A stretch of 64,000 bases of DNA from Duganella levis. GTDB lineage: Bacteria; Pseudomonadota; Gammaproteobacteria; Burkholderiales; Burkholderiaceae_D. The notes beneath the pieces were generated by a model. The model saw nothing but the letters and a program-made list of their open reading frames with translations. It had not been told where the DNA came from and searched no databases. Where the stretch lies: contig NZ_WWCT01000002.1 in NCBI RefSeq assembly GCF_009857605.1, forward strand, positions 1 to 64,000. Direction: 5' to 3'. Below are positions 29,584-37,581 of the stretch, piece by piece. Both the position numbers and the translations under genes were made by a program. The first letter of the stretch is position 1, and every line of letters begins with the position of its first letter.

Positions 29584-30594
29584 ATGCATACCATACAAAT
29601 CAGTCTCTACGTGCTGATCCTGCTGATCGGGCTGGCGCTGATATTTGACTTCATGAACGGCTTCCACGACGCCGCCAACGCGATCGCCACAGTGGTCTCG
29701 ACCGGCGTGCTGAAGCCGCAAACGGCGGTGGCCATGGCCGCGCTGTTCAACTTCGTGGCGATCTTCGTGGTCGGCCTGCACGTGGCCGGCACGGTGGGTA
29801 AGGGCACGATCGACCCCGGCATCGTCGACCAGTACGTCATCTTTGGCGCGCTGGTGGGCGCCATCGTCTGGAACCTGTTTACCTGGTACTACGGCATTCC
29901 ATCGTCGTCGTCGCATGCGCTGATCGGCGGCCTGGTGGGCGCTGCAGTGGCCAAGTCCGGCACCAGCGCGCTGGTTGGCGGCGGCCTGTGGAAGACCGTG
30001 CAGTGGATCATCCTGTCGCCGCTGATGGGCTTTGTGTTCGGCTCAATCATCATGCTGATCGTCTCGTGGATCTTCGTGCGCTCGACGCCGCGCCGGGTCG
30101 ACAAATGGTTCCGCCGCCTGCAACTGATTTCGGCTGCTTCGTACAGCCTGGGCCACGGCGGCAATGACGCGCAGAAAACCATCGGCATCATCTGGATGCT
30201 GCTGATCGCGGTCGGCCAGGTGCCGGCCGGTGGCGAAACGCCGCCGCTGTGGGTGATCGTTTCGTGCTACGGCGCGATCTCGTTCGGCACGCTGTTTGGC
30301 GGCTGGCGCATCGTCAAGACCATGGGCCAGAAGATCACCAAGCTGAAGCCGGTCGGCGGCTTCTGCGCCGAGAGTGGCGGCGCCATCACCTTGCTGATCG
30401 CCTCGCACTTCGGCGTGCCGGTGTCGACCACGCACACGATTACCGGCGCGATCGTCGGTGTCGGCTCGGCGCAGAAGATGTCGGCGGTGCGCTGGGGCGT
30501 AGCGGGCAACATCGTATGGGCCTGGATCTTCACCATCCCCGCCTCGGCCTTCGTGGCCGCGCTGGCCTGGTGGGTCGGACACCACATCATGTAA
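29584..30594 (+). CDS. pit: PiT family low-affinity inorganic phosphate transporter
   Basis: 336-residue inner-membrane permease. The start MHTIQISLYVLILLIGLAL (ATG 29584) fits better than an in-frame upstream ATG inside the DUF47 gene. Both PiT signature repeats are present: FDFMNGFHDAANAIATVVST near the N-terminus and GHGGNDAQKTIGI in the second half, plus GVPVSTTHTITGAI. It imports metal-phosphate with protons. Coupled to the DUF47 gene. Confidence 0.95.
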   Translation: MHTIQISLYVLILLIGLALIFDFMNGFHDAANAIATVVSTGVLKPQTAVAMAALFNFVAIFVVGLHVAGTVGKGTIDPGIVDQYVIFGALVGAIVWNLFTWYYGIPSSSSHALIGGLVGAAVAKSGTSALVGGGLWKTVQWIILSPLMGFVFGSIIMLIVSWIFVRSTPRRVDKWFRRLQLISAASYSLGHGGNDAQKTIGIIWMLLIAVGQVPAGGETPPLWVIVSCYGAISFGTLFGGWRIVKTMGQKITKLKPVGGFCAESGGAITLLIASHFGVPVSTTHTITGAIVGVGSAQKMSAVRWGVAGNIVWAWIFTIPASAFVAALAWWVGHHIM

Positions 30595-30598
30595 CACC

Positions 30599-30622
30599 AA
30601 GGGAGCTGCGGCTCCCTTTTTT
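30599..30622 (+). terminator. Terminator after pit
   Basis: Stem GGGAGC/GCTCCC (30601-30606 and 30611-30616), loop TGCG, then six T. Confidence 0.92.
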
Positions 30623-30692
30623 GTTCCTGCCGATACGGAAAAAAGATAGTTTAGGTATAGTGGCTGCTGGTCGTATTCTAGTGAACAAGAGA

Positions 30693-31076
30693 ATGTTTAT
30701 CGATTTTGCAAACCTGAAGCGGATGGCGGAACAATCCGCCGCTGTGACGCAGTCCTGCAGCTGTAGCGATGCGCAGGCGCTGGCCTGGCGGCAGATACCG
30801 CTGACGCTGGAGCTGGATCAATTCGAAGAAGTAGGCACGCTGGTGGCAGATCCGTATGCCGAACCAGCGTTCAAGGAATACCATCCAGCCGGCACCCGCC
30901 TGCAAAGCGATGACGCTCCCATTGCGCCACGTTACTATCCGGCCAACCTAAGCCAGGTACTACGCTGCGTGAAATGCAGCCGCCTCTATCTGCGCTACAC
31001 CGAAGGCGGCGGCTACTTCACCGAAGTACGCCTGCGCGCCTTGCGGCCGCAACTGCTGGTTGACGCCCCGCTGTAA
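30693..31076 (+). CDS. Hypothetical protein with CxxC pair
   Basis: 127 residues from the ATG at 30693 (MFIDFANLKRMAEQSAAV); a GTG at 30681 is an alternative, and neither has a strong ribosome site. The frame stays open far upstream inside pit, but that is a shadow. Features: CSCSD near residue 19, a C-terminal LRCVKCSRLYLRYTEGGGYF that resembles half a zinc ribbon, and a basic end. I do not recognise a family. It has its own space after the pit terminator and precedes the sulfur/methyl-transfer cluster by 95 bases. Confidence 0.6.
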   Translation: MFIDFANLKRMAEQSAAVTQSCSCSDAQALAWRQIPLTLELDQFEEVGTLVADPYAEPAFKEYHPAGTRLQSDDAPIAPRYYPANLSQVLRCVKCSRLYLRYTEGGGYFTEVRLRALRPQLLVDAPL

Positions 31077-31171
31077 AACGCTCCACCAGAAGTGCGGTGC
31101 CGGCCGCCGGCTATTGCACGAATGCCGTCGCAACCGTAGACTAAGCAATTCTCAACATTGGCAGCTTACAA

Positions 31172-31408
31172 ATGGTCGATACTCATCCCGCCCATGATCT
31201 TGAATGGGACGCCGGCGATCTTTCCTGCGGCGACCTGGTGCTGGAGCTGCGCCGCCGCGTGCGCGCCGCTCCCGGTAAGGTGTTCAAGCTGATCGCGCGC
31301 GATCCCGGCGCCCCGGCCGACCTGCCGGCCTGGTGCGGCATGACCGGCCACCAGCTGCTCGCGCAAGACCTCGCCGCCCAGACCTACTGGATTCGCGCCA
31401 AGCCTTAA
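31172..31408 (+). CDS. TusA-like sulfur carrier protein
   Basis: 78-residue small alpha/beta protein of the TusA/SirA type. The canonical Cys-Pro motif after the first strand is changed to DLSCGDLVLELRRR: Cys19 is kept but the following Pro is lost. The second family region is well preserved (DLPAWCGMTGHQLL, Cys55), and the chain ends in a strand (YWIRAKP). TusA proteins carry persulfide sulfur on the first Cys. First gene of a close plus-strand cluster; the related domain recurs fused to MetE at 34323. Confidence 0.82.
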   Translation: MVDTHPAHDLEWDAGDLSCGDLVLELRRRVRAAPGKVFKLIARDPGAPADLPAWCGMTGHQLLAQDLAAQTYWIRAKP

Positions 31409-31438
31409 CCCCCATGCTTTACTCACCAAGGAGATATC

Positions 31439-31804
31439 ATGTCCGGCAAATTCCTGATCAACCTCACCAGCGGCCTCGATAACACCGACAAGGCCACGGT
31501 CGCGTTCGTGGTCGCCAACGCGGCGGTCGCCTCCGACAAGGAAGTGGTGGTGTTCCTGTCCACCGAAGCGGTGCGCCTGTCGCAGCTGGGCGTGTCCGAC
31601 GCTGTGCACGAAGCCGGCTTCGCGCCGCTCAAGGAGTTGATGGACAACTTCGCCGCCGCCGGCGGCCGCATGTTCGTTTGCTCGCCGTGCTTCAAGAAGC
31701 GCGCGCTGGACGAGAACGCGCTGGTGCCGGGCGCGGCCGTAGTTGGCGGCGCCAAGCTGGTCGAATTCATGACCACCAGCGAATGCCCAAGCGTCAGCTT
31801 CTAA
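31439..31804 (+). CDS. DsrE family protein
   Basis: 121 residues with the DsrE/F fold: MSGKFLINLTSGLDNTDKAT start, VVVFLSTEAVRLSQLG strand-helix, and a FVCSPCFKKRAL segment (Cys81, Cys84) in the place where DsrE-type proteins hold the sulfur-accepting Cys. DsrE proteins pass sulfur to or from TusA partners. AAGGAGATATC precedes the ATG. It lies 30 bases after the TusA-like gene and 16 before the PhnD-like gene. Confidence 0.88.
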   Translation: MSGKFLINLTSGLDNTDKATVAFVVANAAVASDKEVVVFLSTEAVRLSQLGVSDAVHEAGFAPLKELMDNFAAAGGRMFVCSPCFKKRALDENALVPGAAVVGGAKLVEFMTTSECPSVSF

Positions 31805-31820
31805 CCCAAGGAACCGTGTA

Positions 31821-32708
31821 ATGACCGCATCGAAACGTAGAACCCTGCTGACTGCCGGCGCCGCCGCTGCCGGTGTGCTGGCCTTGGGCGCCGCCGCCCC
31901 CGTGCTGGCGCAAACCAAACGCAAGCTGCGCTTCGGCGTCGGCCCGCTGCTGCCGACCGCCGAGGACACCAAGAAAGCCTATAACGCTTTCTTTGCCCAC
32001 CTGGCCAAGGAACTCAACGCCGATTTCGAACTGCACGCCACCACCGACTGGGCCGGCATGGCCGTCGCCATGGGCTCGGGCCAGCTCGACCTGGCATGGA
32101 TGGGCCCGTGGGGCTACATCATCGCCAACAACAGCACCGGCTGCACCGCGCTGGCCACCGTCAAGTACGACGAGAAGCCGGTCTACCACGCCATCATCAT
32201 CGGCAAGCCGGACCTGAAGGTCAGCAAGTTCCCTGAAGACACCAAGGGCCTGACCATCTCGTTCGCCGACATCGGCTCCACCTCGGGCTGGCTGATCCCC
32301 AGCTGGTACGCCAAGGAAGTGTGGAAGATCGATCCGAAGAGCTACTGGAAATACAGCGAAGGCGCGACCCACGCCGCCAATGAAATGGCAGTGCAGGCAG
32401 GGCAGGCCGACATGGCCACCGACTTCGACCGCAACCGCAACGCCATGATCGAATCGGGCAAGGTCAAGCCGGACAGCAACAAGATCCTGTGGACCTCGGC
32501 GCCGCTGCCGAACGACGCCATCGCCGTGCCGAAGGGCACCTCGCCGGCGCTGGTGGCGCAGATCCAGAAGATCCTGACCGCGATCACGGTCGAACAGGCC
32601 AAGACGCTGCTGCCGAACCATTACACCGGTTTCGTTGCCGCCACCCACGCCGACTACGCGTCGATTGAAAAAGCCGGGCTGACGCTGGGCAAACTCAAGA
32701 AGGCATAA
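31821..32708 (+). CDS. PhnD-type ABC transporter substrate-binding protein
   Basis: 295 residues. A signal peptide with a twin Arg (KRRTLLTAGAAAAGVLALGA, cleavage near VLA-Q) suggests Tat or Sec export. The mature part has the phosphonate/phosphite binding-protein pattern: KLRFGVGPLLPTAEDTKKAY, DWAGMAVAMGSGQLDLAWMG, ISFADIGSTSGWLIPSW, and a C-terminal PNDAIAVPKGTSP. Homologues bind phosphonates or phosphite, but ligands of many PhnD-like proteins are unknown. The permease starts two bases after this stop. Confidence 0.88.
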   Translation: MTASKRRTLLTAGAAAAGVLALGAAAPVLAQTKRKLRFGVGPLLPTAEDTKKAYNAFFAHLAKELNADFELHATTDWAGMAVAMGSGQLDLAWMGPWGYIIANNSTGCTALATVKYDEKPVYHAIIIGKPDLKVSKFPEDTKGLTISFADIGSTSGWLIPSWYAKEVWKIDPKSYWKYSEGATHAANEMAVQAGQADMATDFDRNRNAMIESGKVKPDSNKILWTSAPLPNDAIAVPKGTSPALVAQIQKILTAITVEQAKTLLPNHYTGFVAATHADYASIEKAGLTLGKLKKA

Positions 32709-32710
32709 GC

Positions 32711-33550
32711 GTGAGCACGCCACCAAGCGCGCGTGTCGGCGTGACAGCGGTGCAGGCCGCGCTGGCGCGCCAGCTGGCCAGCCGTGCCAGTCCGGCCCGC
32801 CGGCTGCGGCGCGCCGCGCTGGTGGTGGTGCTGATCGTGTTGTACGGCCTGTGCTGGCAACTGGCGCAGGTCGATCTGATCAAGCTGGCGGACGGCCTGC
32901 CCAAGCTGGGCCACTGGCTGGCGCAGGCCTGGCCGCCGGACGTGGCCGAGCTGCCGCTGTTCGCGCAGCGCATGGGCGAGACCATGGCGATGGCGGCGCT
33001 GGGCACCACGGCCGCCGCGCTGCTGGCGCTGCCGATGGCGGTGCTGGCCAGCCGCAACATCACACCGTTCCCCAAACTGTACTATCCGGCGCGCTGGCTG
33101 CTGAACGCCCTGCGCGGCATCGATTCCTTTGTGTTCGCGCTGCTGTTCGTGGCGGCGGTCGGCCTGGGGCCGTTCGCCGGCGTGCTCGGCATCGCGCTGC
33201 ACACCTGGGGCAGCGCCGCCAAACTGTTTGCCGACCATATCGAGAACGCCGGCACCGGTCCGCTGGACGCGGTGCGCAGCACCGGCGCCGGGCGCGGCAC
33301 GGCCATCGTCTACGCTTTGCTGCCAGACCTGCTGCCGGTGCTGCTGTCGACCACCTTGTTCTGGTGGGAATTCAACGTGCGCGCCTCGACCGTGCTGGGC
33401 GTGGTCGGCGCCGGCGGCATCGGCCTGGAACTGAAGAACAGCATGGACCTGCTGGACTTCTCGCGCCTGTTCACCATCATTGCGCTGATCCTGGTGGTGG
33501 TGACGCTGCTCGACCAGCTGAGCGGCTGGCTGCGGAAACGCCTGGTATGA
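32711..33550 (+). CDS. PhnE-type ABC transporter permease
   Basis: 279-residue inner-membrane protein (GTG start) with a basic Arg-rich N-tail, a first helix (LVVVLIVLYGLCWQL), the binding-protein-dependent transport core (MGETMAMAALGTTAAALLAL), and an EAA-type loop region around DAVRSTGAGRGTAIVYALLP. Its stop overlaps the ATG of the ATPase gene (ATGA), indicating coupling. Confidence 0.9.
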   Translation: MSTPPSARVGVTAVQAALARQLASRASPARRLRRAALVVVLIVLYGLCWQLAQVDLIKLADGLPKLGHWLAQAWPPDVAELPLFAQRMGETMAMAALGTTAAALLALPMAVLASRNITPFPKLYYPARWLLNALRGIDSFVFALLFVAAVGLGPFAGVLGIALHTWGSAAKLFADHIENAGTGPLDAVRSTGAGRGTAIVYALLPDLLPVLLSTTLFWWEFNVRASTVLGVVGAGGIGLELKNSMDLLDFSRLFTIIALILVVVTLLDQLSGWLRKRLV

Positions 33551-34305
33551 GCGCGCCGCTGTTCGAAGTGCGCGCCGCGCGCAAAACTTATGGCCAGCTG
33601 GTGGCGCTGGACGACGCCAGCTTCCGCGTCGCGCGCGGCCAGATGCTGGCGGTGCTGGGGCCCAGCGGCGCCGGCAAGAGCACGCTGTTCCGCTGTCTGG
33701 CCGGCCTGGCGCCGCTGGACGGCGGCGCGGCGCTGCTGCACGGCGGCGACGTCGCCCACCTGCGCGGCCGCCAGCGCCGCAAGATCGCCGTGGTGTTCCA
33801 GCAGTTCAACCTGGTCAACCGCCTGAGCGCGCTGGACAACGTGCTGGCCGGACGGCTCGGCCATGTGCCGGCCTGGCGCGGCTGGCTGCGCCGCTTCGGG
33901 GCGGAAGACATCCGCCTGGCGCTGGAATGCCTGGACCGCGTCGGGCTGCTGGCGCATGCTGACCAGCGCGCCGATGCGCTGTCCGGCGGCCAGCAGCAGC
34001 GCGTGGCGATCGCGCGCGCGCTGGCGCAGCAGCCGGACCTGATCATCGCCGACGAACCGGTGGCCAGTCTCGATCCGCACACCGGCGCCGGCGTCATGGC
34101 CTTGCTGTCGTCGATCTGCCACGACGGTGAGGGTGGCATCGCCGTCATCTGCAGCCTGCACCAGCCCGAACTGGCGCGGCGCTACGCCGATCGCGTGGTC
34201 GGCCTGCGCCAGGGCCGCATCGTGCTTGACGTGGCGGCCGCCGACTGCGCCGATGCTACGCTGGAACAACTGTACGGCGCGGCGCCGCTGGCGCCCGCCG
34301 CGTGA
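33547..34305 (+). CDS. PhnC-type ABC transporter ATP-binding protein
   Basis: 252 residues with Walker A GPSGAGKST (about residue 38), Q-loop VVFQQFNLVNRLSALDNVL as in PhnC proteins, signature LSGGQQQRVAIARAL, Walker B DLIIADEPVASLDP and switch His in CSLHQPELARR. It powers the PhnD/PhnE-like importer. ATG overlaps the permease stop; the MetE fusion begins 17 bases downstream after GGAGAAA. Confidence 0.93.
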   Translation: MSAPLFEVRAARKTYGQLVALDDASFRVARGQMLAVLGPSGAGKSTLFRCLAGLAPLDGGAALLHGGDVAHLRGRQRRKIAVVFQQFNLVNRLSALDNVLAGRLGHVPAWRGWLRRFGAEDIRLALECLDRVGLLAHADQRADALSGGQQQRVAIARALAQQPDLIIADEPVASLDPHTGAGVMALLSSICHDGEGGIAVICSLHQPELARRYADRVVGLRQGRIVLDVAAADCADATLEQLYGAAPLAPAA

Positions 34306-34322
34306 ATCACCGGAGAAATACC

Positions 34323-35849
34323 ATGACCGCTTCTTTCCCCCACCCGCAGCAGCCTGACGTCAGTTTCGACGGCGGCGACCTGGATTGCGGCAACGGCCTG
34401 CTGTTGCTGATCCGCCGCCATATCGACCCGCTCGAACGCGGCGGCCTGCTGGAAATCCGTTCCACCGAAATCTCGGTCGATGAAGACCTGCCGGCCTGGT
34501 GCCGCATGACCGGCAACGAGCTGGTGTCCTTCCTCAAGGATGGCAAGCAGCGCAGCTTCCTGGTCTGCAAGGGCCAACTGGCGGAACGGCGCGCGGCGCC
34601 GGCGCAACCGCCGCAACAGCGCGGCGGCATCGAGCTGGTCGCGGTCAAGCCGCTGACGGTGTACCCGGCGCCGGCCACCGCGCCGGCGATCCGTCCGCTG
34701 TCGGTGATGGGCATCGGCAGCTGGCCGCGCCCGCGCTGGATGCTGCAGGCGGTGCACGAACACATGGAAGGCCGGCTCGATGACGCCGCCTTCCACGCCA
34801 CCGCCGACGACGCCGTCAGCCTGGCCATCAACGCCCAGCTGCGCGCCGGCGCCGATGTGGTCAGCGACGGCGAACAACGGCGCGACAGCTATTCCAGCTT
34901 CGTTGCCTCGCGGCTCGACAACTGCCAGCTGATTCCGCTGACCGACCTGCTGCCGCTGGTGGACGATCCCGAGGAATTCGAACGCGAGCTGCGCGCGCTG
35001 GACGTGCCGGCCGGCGACGTGCGCCATCCCGCCGTGTTCGGTCCGTTGGGCCGCAGCCGCGGCATCGCCGTGCACGAAGTCGACTACGCGCGGGCGCTGA
35101 CCACGGCGCCGGTCAAGGTGGCGCTGCCAGGACCGTACCTGCTGACGCGCACCATGTGGATGGAATGCATCTCCGATCGCGCCTACGAGAACCGCGAAGA
35201 CCTGGCGCGCGACATCGTGCGCGTGCTGCGCGAGGAAATCGCCTGCCTGCTGGCGTCCGGCGCGGCGCTGGTCCAGCTGGACGAGCCGGTGCTGTCGGAA
35301 GTGGTGTTCAGCGGCCCGGCCAACCAGCGCAGCTTCATGTGCGGCGCGCTGGGCGCCAAGGGCGACACGCCGACCGAACTGGCGTTCGCGCGCGATCTGG
35401 TCAACGCCGTCACGCAGGACTTCCCGCGCGAGCGCATCGCCCTGCATATGTGCCGCGGCAACTGGACCGCCGACGAAAGCAAGGCGCTGTCGGGCAATTA
35501 CCAGCCGCTGGTCGACACGCTGGGGCAGATGCGGGTCGGCACGCTGTTCCTTGAACTGGCCACGCCGCGCGCCGGCGAGATGGAAATCCTGCGCTCGCTG
35601 CCGGACGACATTCGCATCGGCATCGGCGCCTGCAACCAGAAGCACGCGCACGTGGAAAGCGTGGGCCACGTGGTGGCGCACGCCGAGCATGCCATCCAGC
35701 TGTTCGGCGCGCAGCGCGTGCTGCTGACGCCCGACTGCGGCTTTGCCACCTTCGCCGACAATCCGCTCAATTCCAGCGCCACGGCGGAAGCCAAGCTGGC
35801 GGTGCTGGCGCAGGCGGCGCGCATTCTGCGGGAACGTCATGGCGTCTGA
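34323..35849 (+). CDS. TusA-like domain fused to catalytic half of cobalamin-independent methionine synthase
   Basis: 508 residues. Residues 1-75 form a TusA-like domain with Cys22 (DLDCGNG) and Cys60 (DLPAWCRMTG), again lacking the Cys-Pro motif. After a Pro/Ala linker, residues about 125-505 form the MetE C-terminal barrel (SVMGIGSWPRPRWMLQAV ... KVALPGPYLLTRTMWM). The zinc ligands are intact: His375 and Cys377 (LHMCRGN), Glu411 and Cys472 (LTPDCGF). The folate-binding N-terminal half of full MetE (about 750 residues) is missing, so it resembles folate-independent core MetE proteins. It should methylate a thiol, perhaps homocysteine, from an unidentified donor. The next gene overlaps its stop by 11 bases. 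Confidence 0.85.
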   Translation: MTASFPHPQQPDVSFDGGDLDCGNGLLLLIRRHIDPLERGGLLEIRSTEISVDEDLPAWCRMTGNELVSFLKDGKQRSFLVCKGQLAERRAAPAQPPQQRGGIELVAVKPLTVYPAPATAPAIRPLSVMGIGSWPRPRWMLQAVHEHMEGRLDDAAFHATADDAVSLAINAQLRAGADVVSDGEQRRDSYSSFVASRLDNCQLIPLTDLLPLVDDPEEFERELRALDVPAGDVRHPAVFGPLGRSRGIAVHEVDYARALTTAPVKVALPGPYLLTRTMWMECISDRAYENREDLARDIVRVLREEIACLLASGAALVQLDEPVLSEVVFSGPANQRSFMCGALGAKGDTPTELAFARDLVNAVTQDFPRERIALHMCRGNWTADESKALSGNYQPLVDTLGQMRVGTLFLELATPRAGEMEILRSLPDDIRIGIGACNQKHAHVESVGHVVAHAEHAIQLFGAQRVLLTPDCGFATFADNPLNSSATAEAKLAVLAQAARILRERHGV

Positions 35850-36201
35850 GCACGCGGGCAAGCTGGTGATCCTGCTGGAGCGCGCCGTCACGCCGGAGGC
35901 GGTGCAATCGGCGCTGCGCTACGCCAGCACGGCGGCCGCCATGGACCTGGCGGTGGAAGTGCATGCGGTTGGCGCAGCCGTGAAACTGCTGCGGCGCGGC
36001 GCCGAGGCCGACTACGGCGCCTGGCAGGCCACGCTGGCGCAGGCGCTGGAGCTGGGCGTGCTGCTGTTTGCCTGCCCGCAGGCGCTGGCGGCGCAAGACA
36101 TGGTGGCGGACGACCTGATCGACGGCGTCGCGGGGATACGCGGTGCAGCCTCGCTGCTGGCGGCCGGCATGGCGCCGGGCGGCCGCTTCATGGTGTTCTG
36201 A
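35839..36201 (+). CDS. DsrE-like protein
   Basis: 120 residues starting MASEHAGKLVILLERAVTPE, with a Rossmann-like DsrE/F pattern and one Cys in the expected place (VLLFACPQALAAQDM, Cys79), followed by DDLIDGVAGIRGAASLLAAG typical of the family end. It lacks the second Cys seen in the DsrE protein at 31439. The ATG lies inside the end of the MetE fusion gene, so the two are probably translated together. Last gene of the cluster. Confidence 0.78.
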   Translation: MASEHAGKLVILLERAVTPEAVQSALRYASTAAAMDLAVEVHAVGAAVKLLRRGAEADYGAWQATLAQALELGVLLFACPQALAAQDMVADDLIDGVAGIRGAASLLAAGMAPGGRFMVF

Positions 36202-36260
36202 CTGCCGGCAGCGTCCAGTTAGGCTATGATGCCGGGTTTTCCGCTTTCCTGGCCGCCTTC

Positions 36261-37112
36261 ATGTTCGTTCCGCGTAACAAACGCTATTCCCGCCGCCACG
36301 CCACCACAGAGGCGTGGCTGAATGCTGCCTTGCTCGGCGGCCGTGTGGCGGCGTGGAGTTATCGGCTGGGACTGCACGGCCGGCTCGGCGTCACGCGCCA
36401 CACGGTAACGCTGCCGCCCGAGCGGCGCTTGCCGGAGCCGTTGAAGATCGCTTTCGCGTCCGACTTCCACGCCGGCCCGCCGACCCATCCCGCCATCTTC
36501 GACGATCTGTTCGCGCAGATCGCCGTCGAGCAGCCGCATGTGCTGCTGCTGGGCGGCGATTACGTCTCCGGTCCGGCGCGCTTTGCCGAGGCGCTGATGC
36601 CACGCCTGGCGGCCTGCCATCCGCCGTGCGGCAAATTCGCCGTGTTCGGCAACCACGACCTGTCCACCGACGACATGCAGCTGACGCAGATGTTCAGCCA
36701 GGTCGGCGTGCATACGCTGGTCAACCGCGCGCTGACGCTGCCGGCGCCGTTCGACAGCGTCTCGATCTGCGGCATGGACGATCCGTGGACCGGCGCGCCC
36801 GACGCCGCCGCTACCTTCGCCGGCGCCGGCGCCACCCGCGTGCTGCTGATGCACGCGCCCGACGGCCTGCTGATGCTGGATGGCCAGCACTACGATGTCG
36901 GCTTCGCCGGGCACACGCACGGCGGCCAGATCGCCTTACCCAACGGCACGCCGTTGCTGATGCCGCAAGGTCCGCTGTCGCGGCCGTTTTATTACGGCCG
37001 CTTCCCGGTGCCCGCTAACGGCGACCTGATCGTCAGCCGCGGCGTCGGCTGCGGCAATATTCCGGTCCGCATCAACGCCGATCCGGAACTGGTGATCTGC
37101 ACTGTGCAATAA
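36261..37112 (+). CDS. Calcineurin-like metallophosphoesterase
   Basis: 283 residues with the five metallophosphoesterase blocks: FASDFHAG, LLLGGDYVSG, FGNHDLS, a later His region, and FAGHTHGGQIALP. These bind two metal ions. Members of this YaeI-like subgroup act on membrane or lipid phosphates, but no membrane helix beyond a weakly hydrophobic N-terminus is seen. Substrate unknown. An independent start region of about 60 bases separates it from the preceding cluster. Confidence 0.88.
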   Translation: MFVPRNKRYSRRHATTEAWLNAALLGGRVAAWSYRLGLHGRLGVTRHTVTLPPERRLPEPLKIAFASDFHAGPPTHPAIFDDLFAQIAVEQPHVLLLGGDYVSGPARFAEALMPRLAACHPPCGKFAVFGNHDLSTDDMQLTQMFSQVGVHTLVNRALTLPAPFDSVSICGMDDPWTGAPDAAATFAGAGATRVLLMHAPDGLLMLDGQHYDVGFAGHTHGGQIALPNGTPLLMPQGPLSRPFYYGRFPVPANGDLIVSRGVGCGNIPVRINADPELVICTVQ

Positions 37113-37122
37113 TCTAGCCACC

Positions 37123-37581
37123 ATGCACACTATCCACCTGATTGAAGAAGATCCGACCGCGCCCGAGTCCGTTCTGCTGATGGCGGAATTGTCGACCGCG
37201 CTGGAAGCCATTACCGGCGACAGCGGCAAGGCCTCGTTCGACCCTGACGACGTGCGCGGCCCGGCCGCCTGCTTCGTCGTGGCGCGCAGCGACAGCGGCG
37301 CGGCGCTCGGCTGCGGCGCCTTCCGCCCGCTGGAGCCGGGCGTGGCCGAGATCAAGCGCATGTACGCGCGCCACGGCACCAGCGGCGTCGGCAGCGCCGT
37401 GCTGCGCTATCTGGAAGGCGAGGCGCAGGCGCTGGGCTACCAGGCTGTCTGGCTGGAAACGCGGCTGGTCAACCGCCGCGCCATGGATTTCTATGAAGCG
37501 CGCGGCTACCAGCGCATCGCCAACTACGGCAAATACATCGGCAACCCGCTGGCCGTGTGCTTCGAAAAACAACTGCCATGA
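37123..37581 (+). CDS. GNAT family N-acetyltransferase
   Basis: 152 residues with the acetyl-CoA binding motif A (IKRMYARHGTSGVGSAVLRY) and the C-terminal LETRLVNRRAMDFYEARGYQ strand-helix common to GNAT enzymes. Substrate unknown. It starts ten bases after the phosphoesterase and overlaps the esterase gene by four bases (ATGA), suggesting one transcript. Confidence 0.9.
   Translation: MHTIHLIEEDPTAPESVLLMAELSTALEAITGDSGKASFDPDDVRGPAACFVVARSDSGAALGCGAFRPLEPGVAEIKRMYARHGTSGVGSAVLRYLEGEAQALGYQAVWLETRLVNRRAMDFYEARGYQRIANYGKYIGNPLAVCFEKQLP

Noticed and set aside
34323-35849. Annotation as full 5-methyltetrahydropteroyltriglutamate-homocysteine methyltransferase (metE)
   Set aside because: The chain is 508 residues with a TusA-like domain at the front; the folate-binding N-terminal half of MetE is absent, so the standard name would mislead.
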